NCBI RefSeq assembly: GCF_040712315.1
Contig: NC_134016.1
Coordinates: 4,751,501 to 4,815,500, forward strand
Source of the DNA: Castanea sativa
Lineage: Eukaryota > Streptophyta > Magnoliopsida > Fagales > Fagaceae
Direction: 5' to 3'
DNA length: 64,000 bases
The translations under genes were made by a program, and so were the position numbers. Shown here piece after piece: positions 35,976-46,869 of the stretch. The notes below the pieces were generated by a model. It was given only the letters and a program-made list of their open reading frames with translations. It searched no databases and was not told the origin of the DNA. Within the stretch, counting starts at the first letter, position 1; each line of letters begins with the position of its first letter.

Positions 35976-37240
35976 ATGCATATCTGCCGCAGTGCTTCAT
36001 CGACGAAGCCAAGTCATCACTTTGCCCATCCAAGAGTCATAGCAATTAACTGGGGCCCGATGCACCTCGGAGCGGTGACAGGAGAAGAGGTTGTTTATGA
36101 GGAGTTAGAGAAATGTTTGATAGCAGATGACCCAGAGAGGTTCTTCCAAGTTGGCATACGTTTGCCACACCAGGAGAAGAGGGAGTTGTTGGAATTTCTG
36201 AAGGACAATATTGATGTTTTTGCGTGGGACCCTTATGAGGCTCCAGGCGTAGATCCGAGTTTCATTTGTCATCGTTTGAACGTCAACCCTGCTATTGTTT
36301 CGAGAAGGCAGCCACCTCGGCGTTCTTCCAAAGAACATTCCGAGGCTGTGAAGGAAGAGGTGCTCAAACTTAAGAGGGCTGGGGCTATTAAAGAAGTTTT
36401 CTACCCCGAATGGTTGGCGCATACGGTTGTGGTTAAAAAGAAGAACGGAACGTGGAGAGTATGTGTGGACTTCACAGATTTGAACAAAGCCTGCCCCAAG
36501 GATTCGTTCCCAATGCCGCGTATTGATCAACTGGTGGATGCCACTGTCGGACATCCTCGGATGAGTTTTTTGGATGCCTTCCAGGGTTACCATCAGATTC
36601 CCTTGGCGTTGGAGGATCAAGAGAAGACTGCTTTCATTACTCTAACGGGGAACTACCACTATAAGGTCATGCCATTTGGGTTGAAAAATGCTAGGGCTAC
36701 TTATCAAAGAATGATGACCAGGATGTTCGAACAGCAACTAGGGAAGACTATTGAAGTATATGTGGATGATATGGTGGTGAAGAGTAAAACAATACCTTCA
36801 CACGTGAAAAATCTGGCCGATACCTTCCAGATGCTAAGAAAGTACAAGCTGCGCCTTAACGCCTCAAAGTGCTCTTTTGGCGTGGGGTCTGGAAAGTTCT
36901 TGGGATATATGATTACTCATAGAGGCATAGAGGTAAACTCAGCGCAGGTTAAGGCTATTCAGGATTTGCGACCGCCTCGGAACCCAAAAGAAATCCAGAA
37001 ATTGACTGGGATGATTGCCGCATTGAACAGGTTCATATCTCGGTCAGCTGACCGGTGTCGTCCTTTCTTCCAATTGTTGAACAAGTGGAAAGGGTTTCAA
37101 TGGACCGAGGATTGCGTGTTAGCTTTCCAATGCCTTAAGCAATATCTTTCTCGGCCACCCATTATGTCTCGCCCGAGGCGGACGAGGTTCGTTTGCTTAT
37201 CCGGCGCGGGCCGTCCACGCGGTCGGCCCCGGTCCTCATA
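35976..37240 (+). CDS. Reverse transcriptase of the Gypsy element (open stretch)
   Basis: A 421-residue open stretch, part of the pol polyprotein and not an independent gene; the first Met is arbitrary. Motifs in order: WRVCVDFTDLNKACPKDSFP (about 165-185), SFLDAFQGYHQI (about 197-208), YKVMPFGLKNARATYQRMM and the catalytic YVDDM (about 261-265), then the thumb (GYMITHRGIEVN) and the connection LTGMIAALNRFISR. The enzyme copies element RNA to DNA. The usual NAGATYQ reads NARATYQ, a Gly-to-Arg change next to the active-site face. The frame is lost at about 37,180, at the entry to RNase H. Confidence 0.9.
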
Positions 37241-37420
37241 AGGAATGAGCGGGGTGCAAAGACCGGTCTACTATGTTAGTAAGTCTTTGAATGAGGCCGA
37301 GGTGCACTACCTACTCTTGGAGAAAGCACTTCGGCCATAGTTCATGCCACGCGGAAGCTCCCCTCATTATTTCCGGTCCCACACGGTGGTGGTCCTCGAC
37401 CCAACCGCTCTCGCGCGGTG
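37160..37420 (+). pseudogene. First RNase H domain, broken
   Basis: Fragments VYYVSKSLNEAEVHY and HATRK-like words are readable in different frames around 37,260-37,360, as expected just after Gypsy reverse transcriptase. Several insertions and CG-rich substitutions (CGGCGCGGGCCG) destroy the frame. Confidence 0.65.
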
Positions 37421-37951
37421 TTACGCAGTGCCGATTACTCTGGTAGGGTGGCAAAGTGGGGAACCATTCTGGGAGCCTTTGACGTTAAATACAAGCCCCG
37501 CACCTCGATGAAGGGCCAGGTCCTCGCTGACTTGGTGGCAGAGTTTACTGAACCATTTCTAGAAGAAACTCTAAAAGAAGCACACATGGATGGAAAATCA
37601 GTTGGTGTGATCACAGCCGCAGTGCCTTCGACTTGCAAAATGTATATGGATGGGGCAGCTAATCAGAGAGGGTCTGGTGTCGGACTTGTCCTGATATCCC
37701 CTAAGGGAATTATCTTCGAAAAATCTCTAAGGCTGTCATTCTCGGCTACTAATAATGAAGCCAAGTACGAAGCAGTTTTGGTGGGCATGAACATGTTACA
37801 TAAGATGGGTGGAAAGGAAGTCCATGCGTTCTCGGACTCTCAGTTAGTGGTCGGCCAGGTCACGGGGACCATGGAGGCTAGGGACCCAAAAATGCAGGAA
37901 TATTTGGCCCAGTCGTCTGCCAAGAAGCCGAATTTGACTCCTTCGTCTTAG
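37418..37951 (+). CDS. Connection and second (Tat-type) RNase H domain
   Basis: A 177-residue open stretch of pol. It begins with the end of the first RNase H (ADYSGRVAKWGTILGAFDVK), then a linker. The second RNase H follows, with catalytic residues in MYMDGAANQRGSG (Asp), TNNEAKYEAVL (Glu) and FSDSQLVVGQ (Asp). Two RNase H domains in one pol are a hallmark of Tat/Ogre elements. A frameshift at about 37,900 ends the open stretch (QEYLAQ then out of frame), and the domain's tail resumes in another frame near 37,950. Confidence 0.8.
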   Translation: MLRSADYSGRVAKWGTILGAFDVKYKPRTSMKGQVLADLVAEFTEPFLEETLKEAHMDGKSVGVITAAVPSTCKMYMDGAANQRGSGVGLVLISPKGIIFEKSLRLSFSATNNEAKYEAVLVGMNMLHKMGGKEVHAFSDSQLVVGQVTGTMEARDPKMQEYLAQSSAKKPNLTPSS

Positions 37952-37989
37952 CTCACATCTCTAGGAGTGGAAACACCCATGCCGATTCT

Positions 37990-39354
37990 TTGGCTACGTT
38001 AGCAACGTCCTCGGCTCAGGGTTTGCCCAAGATTATCCTTGTGGAGGATTTGCTAGAGCCAACTTTTACCGCTGTCAATGCGGCTCGCATCCATCTAATA
38101 AGGCTTGGACCTAGTTGGATGGACCCGGTCGTATCTTTTCTTAAGAACGACATCCTTCCTGAGGATAAGTCTGAAGCAGAAAAGGTGCGTCGAAAGGCCC
38201 CACGTTTCTAGTTGTCCAAAGATCAGAAACTGTACAAACGATCCTTCTCGGGACCATACTTGTTGTGTGTACACCCGGAATCAACGGAAACACTTTTGGA
38301 AGAATTGCATGAAGGGATTTGTGGAAGCCACACTGGGGGAAGGTCCTTAGCCCATAGAGCCCTAACTCAGGGTTATTGGTGGCCTAATATGTAGAGGGAG
38401 GCTCAGGACTATGCCAGAAAGTGTGATCAATGCCAGAGGTTTGCCCCTAATATTCATCAACCTGGAGGGGCTCTAAACCCTCTCTCCAGTCCTTGGCCTT
38501 TTGCACAGTGGGGATTGGACATAGTGGGGCCATTTCTGAGGGCTGCAGGAAACAAAAGATGGCTTCTCGTGGGGACAGACTATTTCACTAAATGGGTTAA
38601 GGCCGAGCCCTTAGCAAATATCAGAGACGTTGATTCCAAGAAATTTGTCTGGAAAAACATCGTCACTAGATTCGGTATACCACACACCCTTATTTCAAAC
38701 AATGGCGTTCAATTCGACAACAAGGCTTTTAGGAAATACTGTGGTGACATGGGCATCATAAATAGATATTCCACCCCATCTTATCCTCAGGGAAATGGGC
38801 AAGCCGAGGCCGTTAACAAGGTCATAGTTAGTGGGCTCAAGAAAAGGTTGGACGATGCGAAAGGCAGATGGGTATAAGAACTCCCACATGTTCTGTGGAC
38901 GTATCGGACTATACCGCGCAAGTCCACGGGAGAAACACCATTCTCTATGACTTATGGAGCCGAGACGGTTATACCTTTGGAATCTGGTTTTCCCACCCTG
39001 AAGACGAGTTCTTTTAGCCCGAAGAATAATGATGGACTCCTGGAGAAAGGTCTTGATTTACTTGAGGAACGACGCGAGGCAGCTATGGTCCAAATGGCTT
39101 ATTATCAACAGAAGCTAAAACGGGGATATGATGCCCGCGTGAAGTTAAGGCCACTCGCACCTGGAGATCTTGTATTAAGAAAAGTAGTGGGCACTTCTAA
39201 GAACCCAGCTTGGGGTAAGCTAGGACCAAACTGGGAAGGCCCCTATCGTATTGTTTCAGTAGCTGACATAGGGTCATATCGGCTAGCTGACCTAGATGAA
39301 AGAATTGTACCTCGCCCATGGAATGTAAATAACCTTAGAAGGTATTATTATTAA
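37990..39354 (+). pseudogene. Integrase of the Gypsy element, with stops and a changed active site
   Basis: Integrase inserts the DNA copy into the genome. Visible parts are the HHCC zinc finger (LHEG, GSHTGG, CDQCQRF), a core with first Asp in WGLDIVGPF, and the C-terminal GPNWEGPYRI (GPY/F module) ending in NLRRYYY at 39354. The second catalytic Asp, normally within SDNG, reads SNNG at about 38,700. The Glu is kept in NGQAEAVNK. In-frame TAG codons occur after WWPNM (38392-38394) and after GRWV (38875-38877), and the start of the region is in a different frame. Confidence 0.85.
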
Positions 39355-39411
39355 TAAAATGTTCTTTTGTTAGTTAACATTTCAAAATTATAAATACTTC
39401 AGGGGCTTGCA

Positions 39412-40555
39412 GTTACTATTTCTAAGAGTCAAACAGAAACTTGGTTAAGTGTAGTCATCGGACCACAAACCTTGTGGAAATTAATATCTTATCATTTGTT
39501 AAACAGAACCTTAGTTATGCCGGGTCCTCGGACCTCCTACTTTGGGAAAATTAACATTTGAAGTTACTATTTCTAAGAGTCAAACAGAAACTTGGTTAAG
39601 TGTAGTCCTCGAACCACAAACCTTGTGAAAATTGATATCTTATCATTTGTTAAACAGAACCTTAGTTATGCCGGGTCCTCGGACCTCCTACTTTGGGAAA
39701 ATTAACATTTGAAGTTACTATCTGTAAGAGTCAAACAGAAACTTGGTTAAGTGTAGTCCTCGGACCACAAACCTTGTGAAAATTGATATCTTATCATTTG
39801 TTAAACAGAACCTTAGTTATGCCGGGTCCTCGGACCTCCTACTTTGAGAAAATTAACATTTGAAGTTACTATTTGTAAGAGTCAAACAGAAACTTGGTTA
39901 AGTGTAGTCCTCGGACCACAAACCTTGTGGAAATTGATATCTTATCATTTGTTAAACAGAACCTTAGTTATGCTCGGTCCTCGGACCTCCTACTTTGGGA
40001 AAATTAACATTTGAAGTTACTATCTGTAAGAGTCAAACAGAAACTTGGTTAAGTGTAGTCCTCAGACCACAAACCTTGTGAAAATTGATATCTTATCATT
40101 TGTTAAACAGAACCTTAGTTATGTCGGGTCCTCGGACCTCCTACTTTGGGAAAATTAACATTTGAAGTTACTATTTGTAAGAGTCAAACAAAAACTTGGT
40201 TAAGTGTAGTCCTCGGATCACAAACCTTGTGGAAATTGATATCTTATCATTTGTTAAACAGAAACTTAGTTATGCCGGGTCCTCGGACCTCCTACTTTGG
40301 GAAAATTAACATTTGAAGTTACTATTTGTAAGAGTCAAACAGAAACTTGGTTAAGTGTAGTCCTCGGACCACAAACCTTGTGGAAATTGATATCTTATCA
40401 TTTGTTAAACAGAACCTTAGTTATGCCGGGTCCTCGGACCTCCTACTTTGGGAAAATTAATATTTGAAGTTACTATTTGTAAGAGTCAAACAGATTCTTG
40501 GTTAAGTGTAGTCCTCGGACCACAAACCTTGTGGAAATTGATATCTCATTTACTG
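39412..40555 (+). repeat. 151-bp tandem repeat array inside the Gypsy element
   Basis: The word GTTACTAT(T/C)TSTAAGAGTC starts at 39412, 39563, 39714, 39865, 40016, 40167, 40318 and 40469: seven full units of exactly 151 bp and one partial. Each unit holds two TCCTCGGACC words (AGTGTAGTCCTCGGACCAC and GGGTCCTCGGACCTCC). There is no open frame. Tandem arrays between integrase and the 3' LTR are known from Tat-type elements. Confidence 0.97.
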
Positions 40556-40980
40556 TTCTTATTCTTATCACATGCTTTGTGGAAATCACTATTTTACTAT
40601 TCGTTAACTTAGATCTTAAGTTCTATATCATTAAGTGTTAAATAAATTTTTGCAAGGAATAACCCTCGGACTTGATATCCTACTGAGAGTAATACTTCAC
40701 ATTACAAAGGTTCAATCATCATATGGGTCTTTTAACTAAGGCATTGATTAATGACCAAACTAAGTTATACGGCTGTTTTGAAATTATAGTTGTTTGATTG
40801 GTGGAGTTAGACTTACTTATTTTATTCTCTCTTTAACTATTTATTAGTGAGAACTTTCATGACAAGCACAAAAAGAATAAAGTAAAACAAATAAAATATG
40901 AATGAAAGTTGAATAAAACTGTTCTTCATCAATCATATATAAAAAAAAGGGGAGGAGTACAAAAAGTTCTATCCTAGGCC

Positions 40981-43488
40981 TTAAGCTTGTGGAGGGGGGT
41001 CCTGGAGGGAGCTGCTGCCAGCCTCAGTGCTCTTCAGTTCCAGCTCAAAGGTGGACAAGGCTTGTTTCCCTTTGTCTGTTGAAGGAATGAGGGGCTCCAC
41101 GTTTTGAATCTGCTCCTTCTCGACACCACCACATTCGTCCTTCTCTTTATGGGAACCTTCAGGTTTTGTAGGATCAGGAACAAATTCTTGCACCACAGGA
41201 GGAAGGGCAGGAGAGGCAGCAACAGGAGGGTCTTCAATTTCCTGTATGTCCAGGGAAGCCAAATGTTCTCGGGCTTCCTCAGCTCGGAAGCTTGAGGAAC
41301 CCCTGCTGCATTCATGGCCTCTCCCCAGACCTGCTGACAGTACTCTCGGCACAAGGCCGCAAAAGCTTCTGTCAGCTGTTCTTGCGTTCTAGTCACCCCC
41401 TCCTGGTAACTGGCCTTCTTCGCGGCCTCTAGTGCGTGCTTGTGGGCACGAGCCTCCTCCTTCGCCTGCGTAAGCTCCTTTTCCAAGTCAGAGCGTGCCT
41501 GTTGGACTTGGACGAGCTCGTCATCCTTTTGGCGGAGAAGCTTACGTTGCCCCTCCACTTGGGTTTCCATCGTCTTCAAGCTGGCCTTATCACCATCTCT
41601 CTCTCTTTTCAAATCGGCCAACTGTGACGTGATCTTCCCATTCTCTGCTAGGGCCTGGCTTAGGGACCTTTCTGCCTCTTGCCTTAGCTCTTGCTCCATC
41701 CCAGCGCGCTTCCAAGAATCCTCCACGAACTTCTCGGCCGCGAAAACTTCTTGGATGGACTGCAAACATGTTAGAAGGTTAAAGATGGTAAAGTGGTTAG
41801 AATAAATATAAAGTACGAGTGTGAGGTGGAGCTTACCAGAGCTAAACCCCTTTTTAATGAGAGGAACAGCTGAGGCTGACCCATCCTCTCCAAGGTTTCC
41901 ATGTCCTTGGGCAGCAGAAGAGGACGCTCCAACACCTCGGCCAGATGGTGGGCGTGGCCTTGCTGGACTGCCCTAATGCTGGAGTGGCAGGGAATTGGTG
42001 CGCCATCCAGTCTCAAGTCAGGAAACCAGGTAGCCGGTGCTCGACGCACCTCGGCCACGTCTCTGATCTCCCTACTTTCAACTGAGCGGGCGCGCCCTTT
42101 GCCCTTGTCCGGCCTTCGCCGCCGGGGCCGGCGTTCCGCCGTTTCGGCTTCTTTGGCTTCTCGCCACCAGCCCCTCGGCATCCACCTTTCTTTTCTTCTT
42201 AAGATCGTCGGTGGGAGGTTCGGGGCTCGGCCGGGAAGAGGGGGTGGTGGCAAGGCAGGGAACCGGGGACCCCTCGCTCCCTTTTGGCCACTCGCGCCTC
42301 TCGTAGTCAGCGAGGCCCTTAAGCTCGTCCATGTCTTCCTCGATGTAGCCGTCTTCGGACGTGCTATCACTAGGCCCTCGATCCCGCAGGCCTCGGGCCG
42401 CTTCTTCTTCCTCGTCGAAAAACAACAAACGGGTTTCCGCGAGGTCGTGAGAGTCCTCGAACCGAAATCGTTCTATCTCCTCGTCCAACGTGTTCGAAGA
42501 AGACACTCGCTCCTCCGGGACAACAATTTCCCGAGAGTGCACAACAGGGGACCGCCGCCATATGGGGCCGTGTGTACACATACGGTGTGCAGGCGTCGTG
42601 GATGTCGTGGTCGGCCAAAAAGTGTGGCCTGGCTACGTGAATCCTTCTTCGCCTCCGGTCACCCGCAATTATTGCGTTCTCGATCTCCTGGACGTCCAAG
42701 GAGATAGGGTTGTACCCTAGAATCAGATGGGCTGCCCTCACTTGTAAATCTTCGCTGACGAATACCTCGGAGCGTAGCACGCGGTTTAAATCTGCAACGT
42801 TGTAATGGCTTAAGCGTGGGCGCACGAGTTGCTTTTCTGCAAAGAAAGACATCAAAATAAACAAACATGGTCAGATTCGTATAACAGGCAATAAGTTAAA
42901 GTTAGACGCTCAAGTAAATGTAAATGCACATTTCTAGATGTTAAAGGAAGTTAGGGGGTGGGAAGTTAAATCCTAAGGTGTCGCACCTGGATCTCCCCAC
43001 TCAACTAGGCAGTGGGGGCCGTCATGCCAGTTGCTAGAGACGATGAGGTAGTCATCCTTCATGCCTTTATTGGATTTGGGCAGACAGGAGATTAACCTAA
43101 CGACACTAGAACGGGATTTGATGTAATAACCTACCTTGGTAAGTTTATGGCACTCGTACATGAAAACAACGTCGTGCCAGGTAAGGTTGAGACCCATTTG
43201 CTCATTTAGAGCGTCGATGCTACCTAAAACTCTAAAAACGTTGGGGGCGCATTGATCGGGACACAACCAGTGGTTGCGGAGGTACTCCTTGGTTACAGGT
43301 TTCATTGGGAGGGTCATCCCACCCTCTACGAAGGCGACCATTGGGATGATGACCTCTCCGGTTTTCCTAGAGCCGGCCATGGCTTCCGCCGGGCAGTATT
43401 TTAAACCTACGTCGCTGGGAATGCGATACTTGGCCCTAAAACCTTCCATCCCAGCGGCGGTATCTACTAGACACTTGAACTTTCCCAT
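40981..43488 (-). pseudogene. Antisense extra gene of the Gypsy element, three exons
   Basis: Runs opposite to gag-pol. Exon 1 (43488-42987) has PF04195-like sequence ('putative gypsy type transposon'): LNLTWHDVVFMYECHKL, GYYIKSRS, LPKSNKGMKDDYLIVS. A phase-1 intron (42986-42837, CCAG|GTGCGA ... TTTGCAG) joins GAA exactly to exon 2 (42836-41837: SHYNVADLNRVLRSEVF, then acidic and basic low-complexity sequence). A 77-bp intron (CTG|GTAAGC ... TTTGCAG) leads to exon 3 (41759-40981), a long coiled coil (LKRERDGDKASLKTMETQVE). Frames shift at about 42,510, 42,110 and 41,285, so this copy is broken. Role unknown; such antisense genes are known from Tat-lineage elements. Confidence 0.8.
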
Positions 43489-43990
43489 CCAAAAGAAACG
43501 AAAGACTAAGTTCTAAGAGGGGGAACAATTAGAAGGGGAGCCGAGGACAGGATCCGAGGAGAAAGGGTTAAGGAAAAAGAATGAGAACTTACAAATTTTA
43601 AGTTGTGCAAATTTCCACGGATTTCTGTAGACAAAAGGTGATTGCTGATGTTTTGATGGGATTAGCCTCTGAAAAAATAAATGAAGGCGCAAGTTCCCGA
43701 AGCGTCACGACGTGCGGGAAGCGGCCTCGAAATTGTATTTGTCCCGCCCAAATTTTCATGGAGTAACAAGGACTGTTGGATGCTCATCTCATCGTTGAAC
43801 GTGGGGGACAAGGTGTAACTTACGGTAATAAATGTGCGCGTTTTTGAAAATAAAACCGCCAAGTGGCACCCTCTGGAACGCGAAACGGTCTCCACACGTA
43901 CAGTCATTTACAAAACGTGTGGGGAAAATTCTCGTTGGGTCAAAACCCTATTTTTCTCCTCGGATGCTGAAAAATAGAGTTTTAGTGGGC

Positions 43991-44695
43991 TATCAGGGGA
44001 GTAACAGACCCAAGTGGGCATACGGGCATTGGCCGCAGCATGAAGGGCCGACCTGCTCCAGAGTTAAAAATTTGTTAACTCTGCGAATTGGCCCATACGC
44101 CGAGGGTCCGAGAATACAGCCGAGGGCGAGCTTCTCCTTGGACCGTTCCAAGAGAACTCGGAGATTCACTACAAAGGTCAAGGCAGAATTCTGAAAAGAT
44201 TTTTGGTTAAAAGGGGGAGGCCCTGAACCTTCTAGATACACCAGTGTTAAAGAAAATATCAAGAGCAAAGGCTGCCACCTCCGCATTAAAGACTCTGCAC
44301 CTACCTCCTTGGCCGCATTAATGAGGAAGTGACCCCTGAACAATAGGGCTAAAACTTCTAGTCACTATCCAAAAAGTATCAGGGAAGGAAGTATTTAAGG
44401 GGGGTGAAGGCCAAAGAGATGGGGGAGGTCGGTAACTAAGAAAGAAATTAAGAATTGTAACCTTTAAAGAAAGAAAGAGAAATAATACAGAAGTAGTCCT
44501 CGGCTCACGTCCGAGGAGGTCTATTTGCAATTATCTTGTATTATTTACAAGTGTTTATAACTTCTAGCCTGTTATCAAGTTCTCAGTACTTCTAACCTAG
44601 ATTTCAAGCCCACACTCTACAAATTTCATTGTTTAAGGCTCATTGGGCCTGAGCCCGTAATTGTCTTTGGGTCCAGGTGCAATTGTGCACTTACA
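43991..44695 (+). repeat. 3' LTR
   Basis: 705 bp, begins TATCAGGGGAGTAAC (the expected TG has become TA) and ends CTTACA. Most differences from the 5' LTR are G/A and C/T changes, as expected from decay of methylated cytosines. Confidence 0.95.
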
Positions 44696-44810
44696 GGTTC
44701 GATTCTCGCTTATAAAAAAACTAGTTGGTGCCTTAGTCTGATGATAAAGAACTATTATCAGGAGCGGATGCTATAAGTTAAAACTCTTTAAAAAAAACTT
44801 TTGTTCGATA
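44696..44810 (+). mobile_element. 3' part of the SINE split by the Gypsy element
   Basis: It resumes with GGTTCGATTCTCG (complete B box), then CTAGTTGGTGCCTTAGTCTG, GATAAAGAACTATTATCAGG and a short A tail. It ends with the target duplication CTTTTGTTCGATA (44798-44810). Confidence 0.85.
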
Positions 44811-45441
44811 GTCTTTGAATGCAATCTAATTTACTAAAAAAAGATAAATATTGAACTCACATGAACAAATTCTTGCAATTTTCTATTCCATCTAAAATCT
44901 TTAAGCATGGTAATGTTCATGTCTAAATAAGATCATAATTAGCAACTTTGCTCTTTCTTCTAAACAAACACGCTTAAATATAAACTTTTTTATGAGTTTT
45001 AATTAATAATATAAAATCAAGTAAATTCAAATCTCGCTTACACAATAAATAAATCTACTGGTATACGATAAACAAAGAAGAATCATCATAAAAATGCATC
45101 ATATATATATATATTTTTAAATAGTCCTTTTCTCCTTTAATCATTCTTACCTGTGTATTTTTTAACATATCACGTGCGAGTTAGGAATGTTAGGATGCCA
45201 ATTCAGTTCCAATGAGTTGCCAACACGTGCAGGTCTGACACACACTTTGCAAAGCACCATGATATGATCTTACCCAAATAAACAGCACTGAGCCAGGCAT
45301 TATGGAAGAAATCCCACCAATTTTTATCTTTTGACTTTTTTGAGACCATATGATTGAATTTTATGAATCCACTCCAATTGCCAATCCACATGTTTGAAGA
45401 AATCTTAAAATAAAAATAAAAAAAAAAGTTTCCTTTTCACC
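44811..45441. other. Non-coding AT-rich DNA
   Basis: Nothing recognisable apart from an (AT)n run near 45,100. Confidence 0.5.
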
Positions 45442-46147
45442 TAGATTTTAATTTCCTTTTCTTGGTTTTCACTTTTCAACCTTATCTTCTTCTTTTTTCT
45501 TAATCATTTTTAATGGTATAGATATCTCTCTTAAACATAATAATGAAAATTGGGAATTTAACACATAAAACATAAGCTTTTGGAGATTTGGAATCTTTTT
45601 GGTCTTTATTTGGATTTATTGGCAGATTCATTGTGCTTATAATAATGAGGGTAATCCTATAGTTTGTTCTTAAACTCCTAATCCTTAATGAATGCAGCAT
45701 TTAGTTAAATTTGAGATACAACATGAAGGATTTTTATTTTGGATAATACCCTTTTGTCATAAGGCAGATTTTTTACCCAGATTTTTTTTTCCTTTTCTTT
45801 TTCAGCTAGATTTCAACTTCCTTTTCTTGGTTTTCAACCTTATCTTTTTTTTCTTCCGAATCTTTGTAAGGTAAAGATACTTCTCTTAAACATAATAATA
45901 ATGAAAATTGGGAATTTAACACATAAAACATTAGCTTTTGGGGATTTGGAACCTTTTTGGTCTTTATTCGGATTTATTGGCTGGTTCATTGTACTTATAA
46001 TAATGAGAATAATCCTACAGTTTTTTTTCTTAAACTCCTAATCCTTAATGAATACAGCATTTAATTAAATTTGTGATGCAGCATGAAGAAACTTTATTCT
46101 GGGTAATATCCTTTTGTCACAAGGCATATTTTTTACCTAAATTTTGT
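45442..46147. repeat. 365-bp tandem duplication
   Basis: TAGATTT(TA/CA)A(T/C)TTCCTTTTC starts at 45442 and 45807. Shared blocks include AAAATTGGGAATTTAACACA, CTTAAACTCCTAATCCTTAA and CCTTTTGTCA(T/C)AAGGCA. The copies differ by scattered substitutions and small indels, so this is older than the 138-bp duplication at 32 kb. Confidence 0.9.
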
Positions 46148-46748
46148 GTTATGATATTACAAAGTATGCCCTACTTCTCTCTATAAAAAAAAGGGTATGC
46201 CCTACTTAGCCTCAGTCAACAATTCAACACTCACACAAAGGGACCTGCCAACAATTTGTATAAATCAAGTATACATAGCACGTTCAAAACATACACAAAA
46301 ATTAAATGGAGAATACTCTCAACTTTTATTACTTTATCACAAATACAAAGGGCACTAAGACTTGCTTACACAAAACACTCACTTGGGATATGCCCTATTT
46401 AAAACCAATCACCAAGTCTTACAAAACTCACACAAATGCACAAAATACATTGTTTTCCCTCACATTACACTCTATTTTTCCTCTTCCACATATTGTTAAC
46501 ACCCCCAACGATTTATGGAACATGAAGGAAATTATGTTCACAACAAATTATAAGTGATAAATTATTACTGGTTCTAATTTAAATCTACAACTTAAATAAC
46601 TTCTTTGTGCACCCATAAAAACCAATAACAACCTACCATTTAACATCTAATGTCAATTATCAATAACTATTTTCCTAGACTATCTACACAAATTTGAGAA
46701 CTGCTTGTAAGACACAATTACCTCTACTATTTTGGGACTTTTTTGTAG

Positions 46749-46865
46749 GTTTCAGTTAGCTCAATCCCTACCTACACCAAAAACTAATTGGTGTCTTGGT
46801 TTGATGACAAAGAACTACCATTAAGAGCGAACTTCATAAGTTAAAACTCTTTAAAAAAAAAAAAA
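46749..46865 (+). mobile_element. SINE copy with internal deletion
   Basis: TTTCAGTTAGCTCAAT joins directly to CCCTACCTACACC, then CTAATTGGTGTCTTGGTTTG, GACAAAGAACTACCATTAAG and an A-rich tail. Compared with the copy at 33/44 kb, the stretch between A box and B box is missing, probably by deletion between two TCAAT words. Confidence 0.7.
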
Positions 46866-46869
46866 CCAA

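Larger units (their letters stand above)
33283..44700 (+). mobile_element. Gypsy LTR retrotransposon, Tat type, with antisense extra gene
   Basis: The element occupies 33288-44695 (11.4 kb), flanked by the 5-bp duplication GGTTC (33283-33287 and 44696-44700). In order it holds the 5' LTR, primer-binding site, gag, protease, reverse transcriptase, RNase H, a second RNase H, integrase, 151-bp tandem repeats, an antisense spliced gene, and the 3' LTR. Order RT-RNase H-integrase marks Gypsy. A second RNase H plus a long non-coding/extra-gene segment before the 3' LTR marks the Tat lineage (Ogre/Retand-like). It is plainly dead: gag, protease and integrase have stops or frameshifts. The two LTRs differ at roughly 30 of about 705 positions by eye. 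Confidence 0.93.

Noticed and set aside
43993..44343. A 116-codon minus-strand frame in the 3' LTR, partly repeated in the 5' LTR
   Set aside because: It is open in the LTR by chance and is interrupted differently in the other LTR; no domain.
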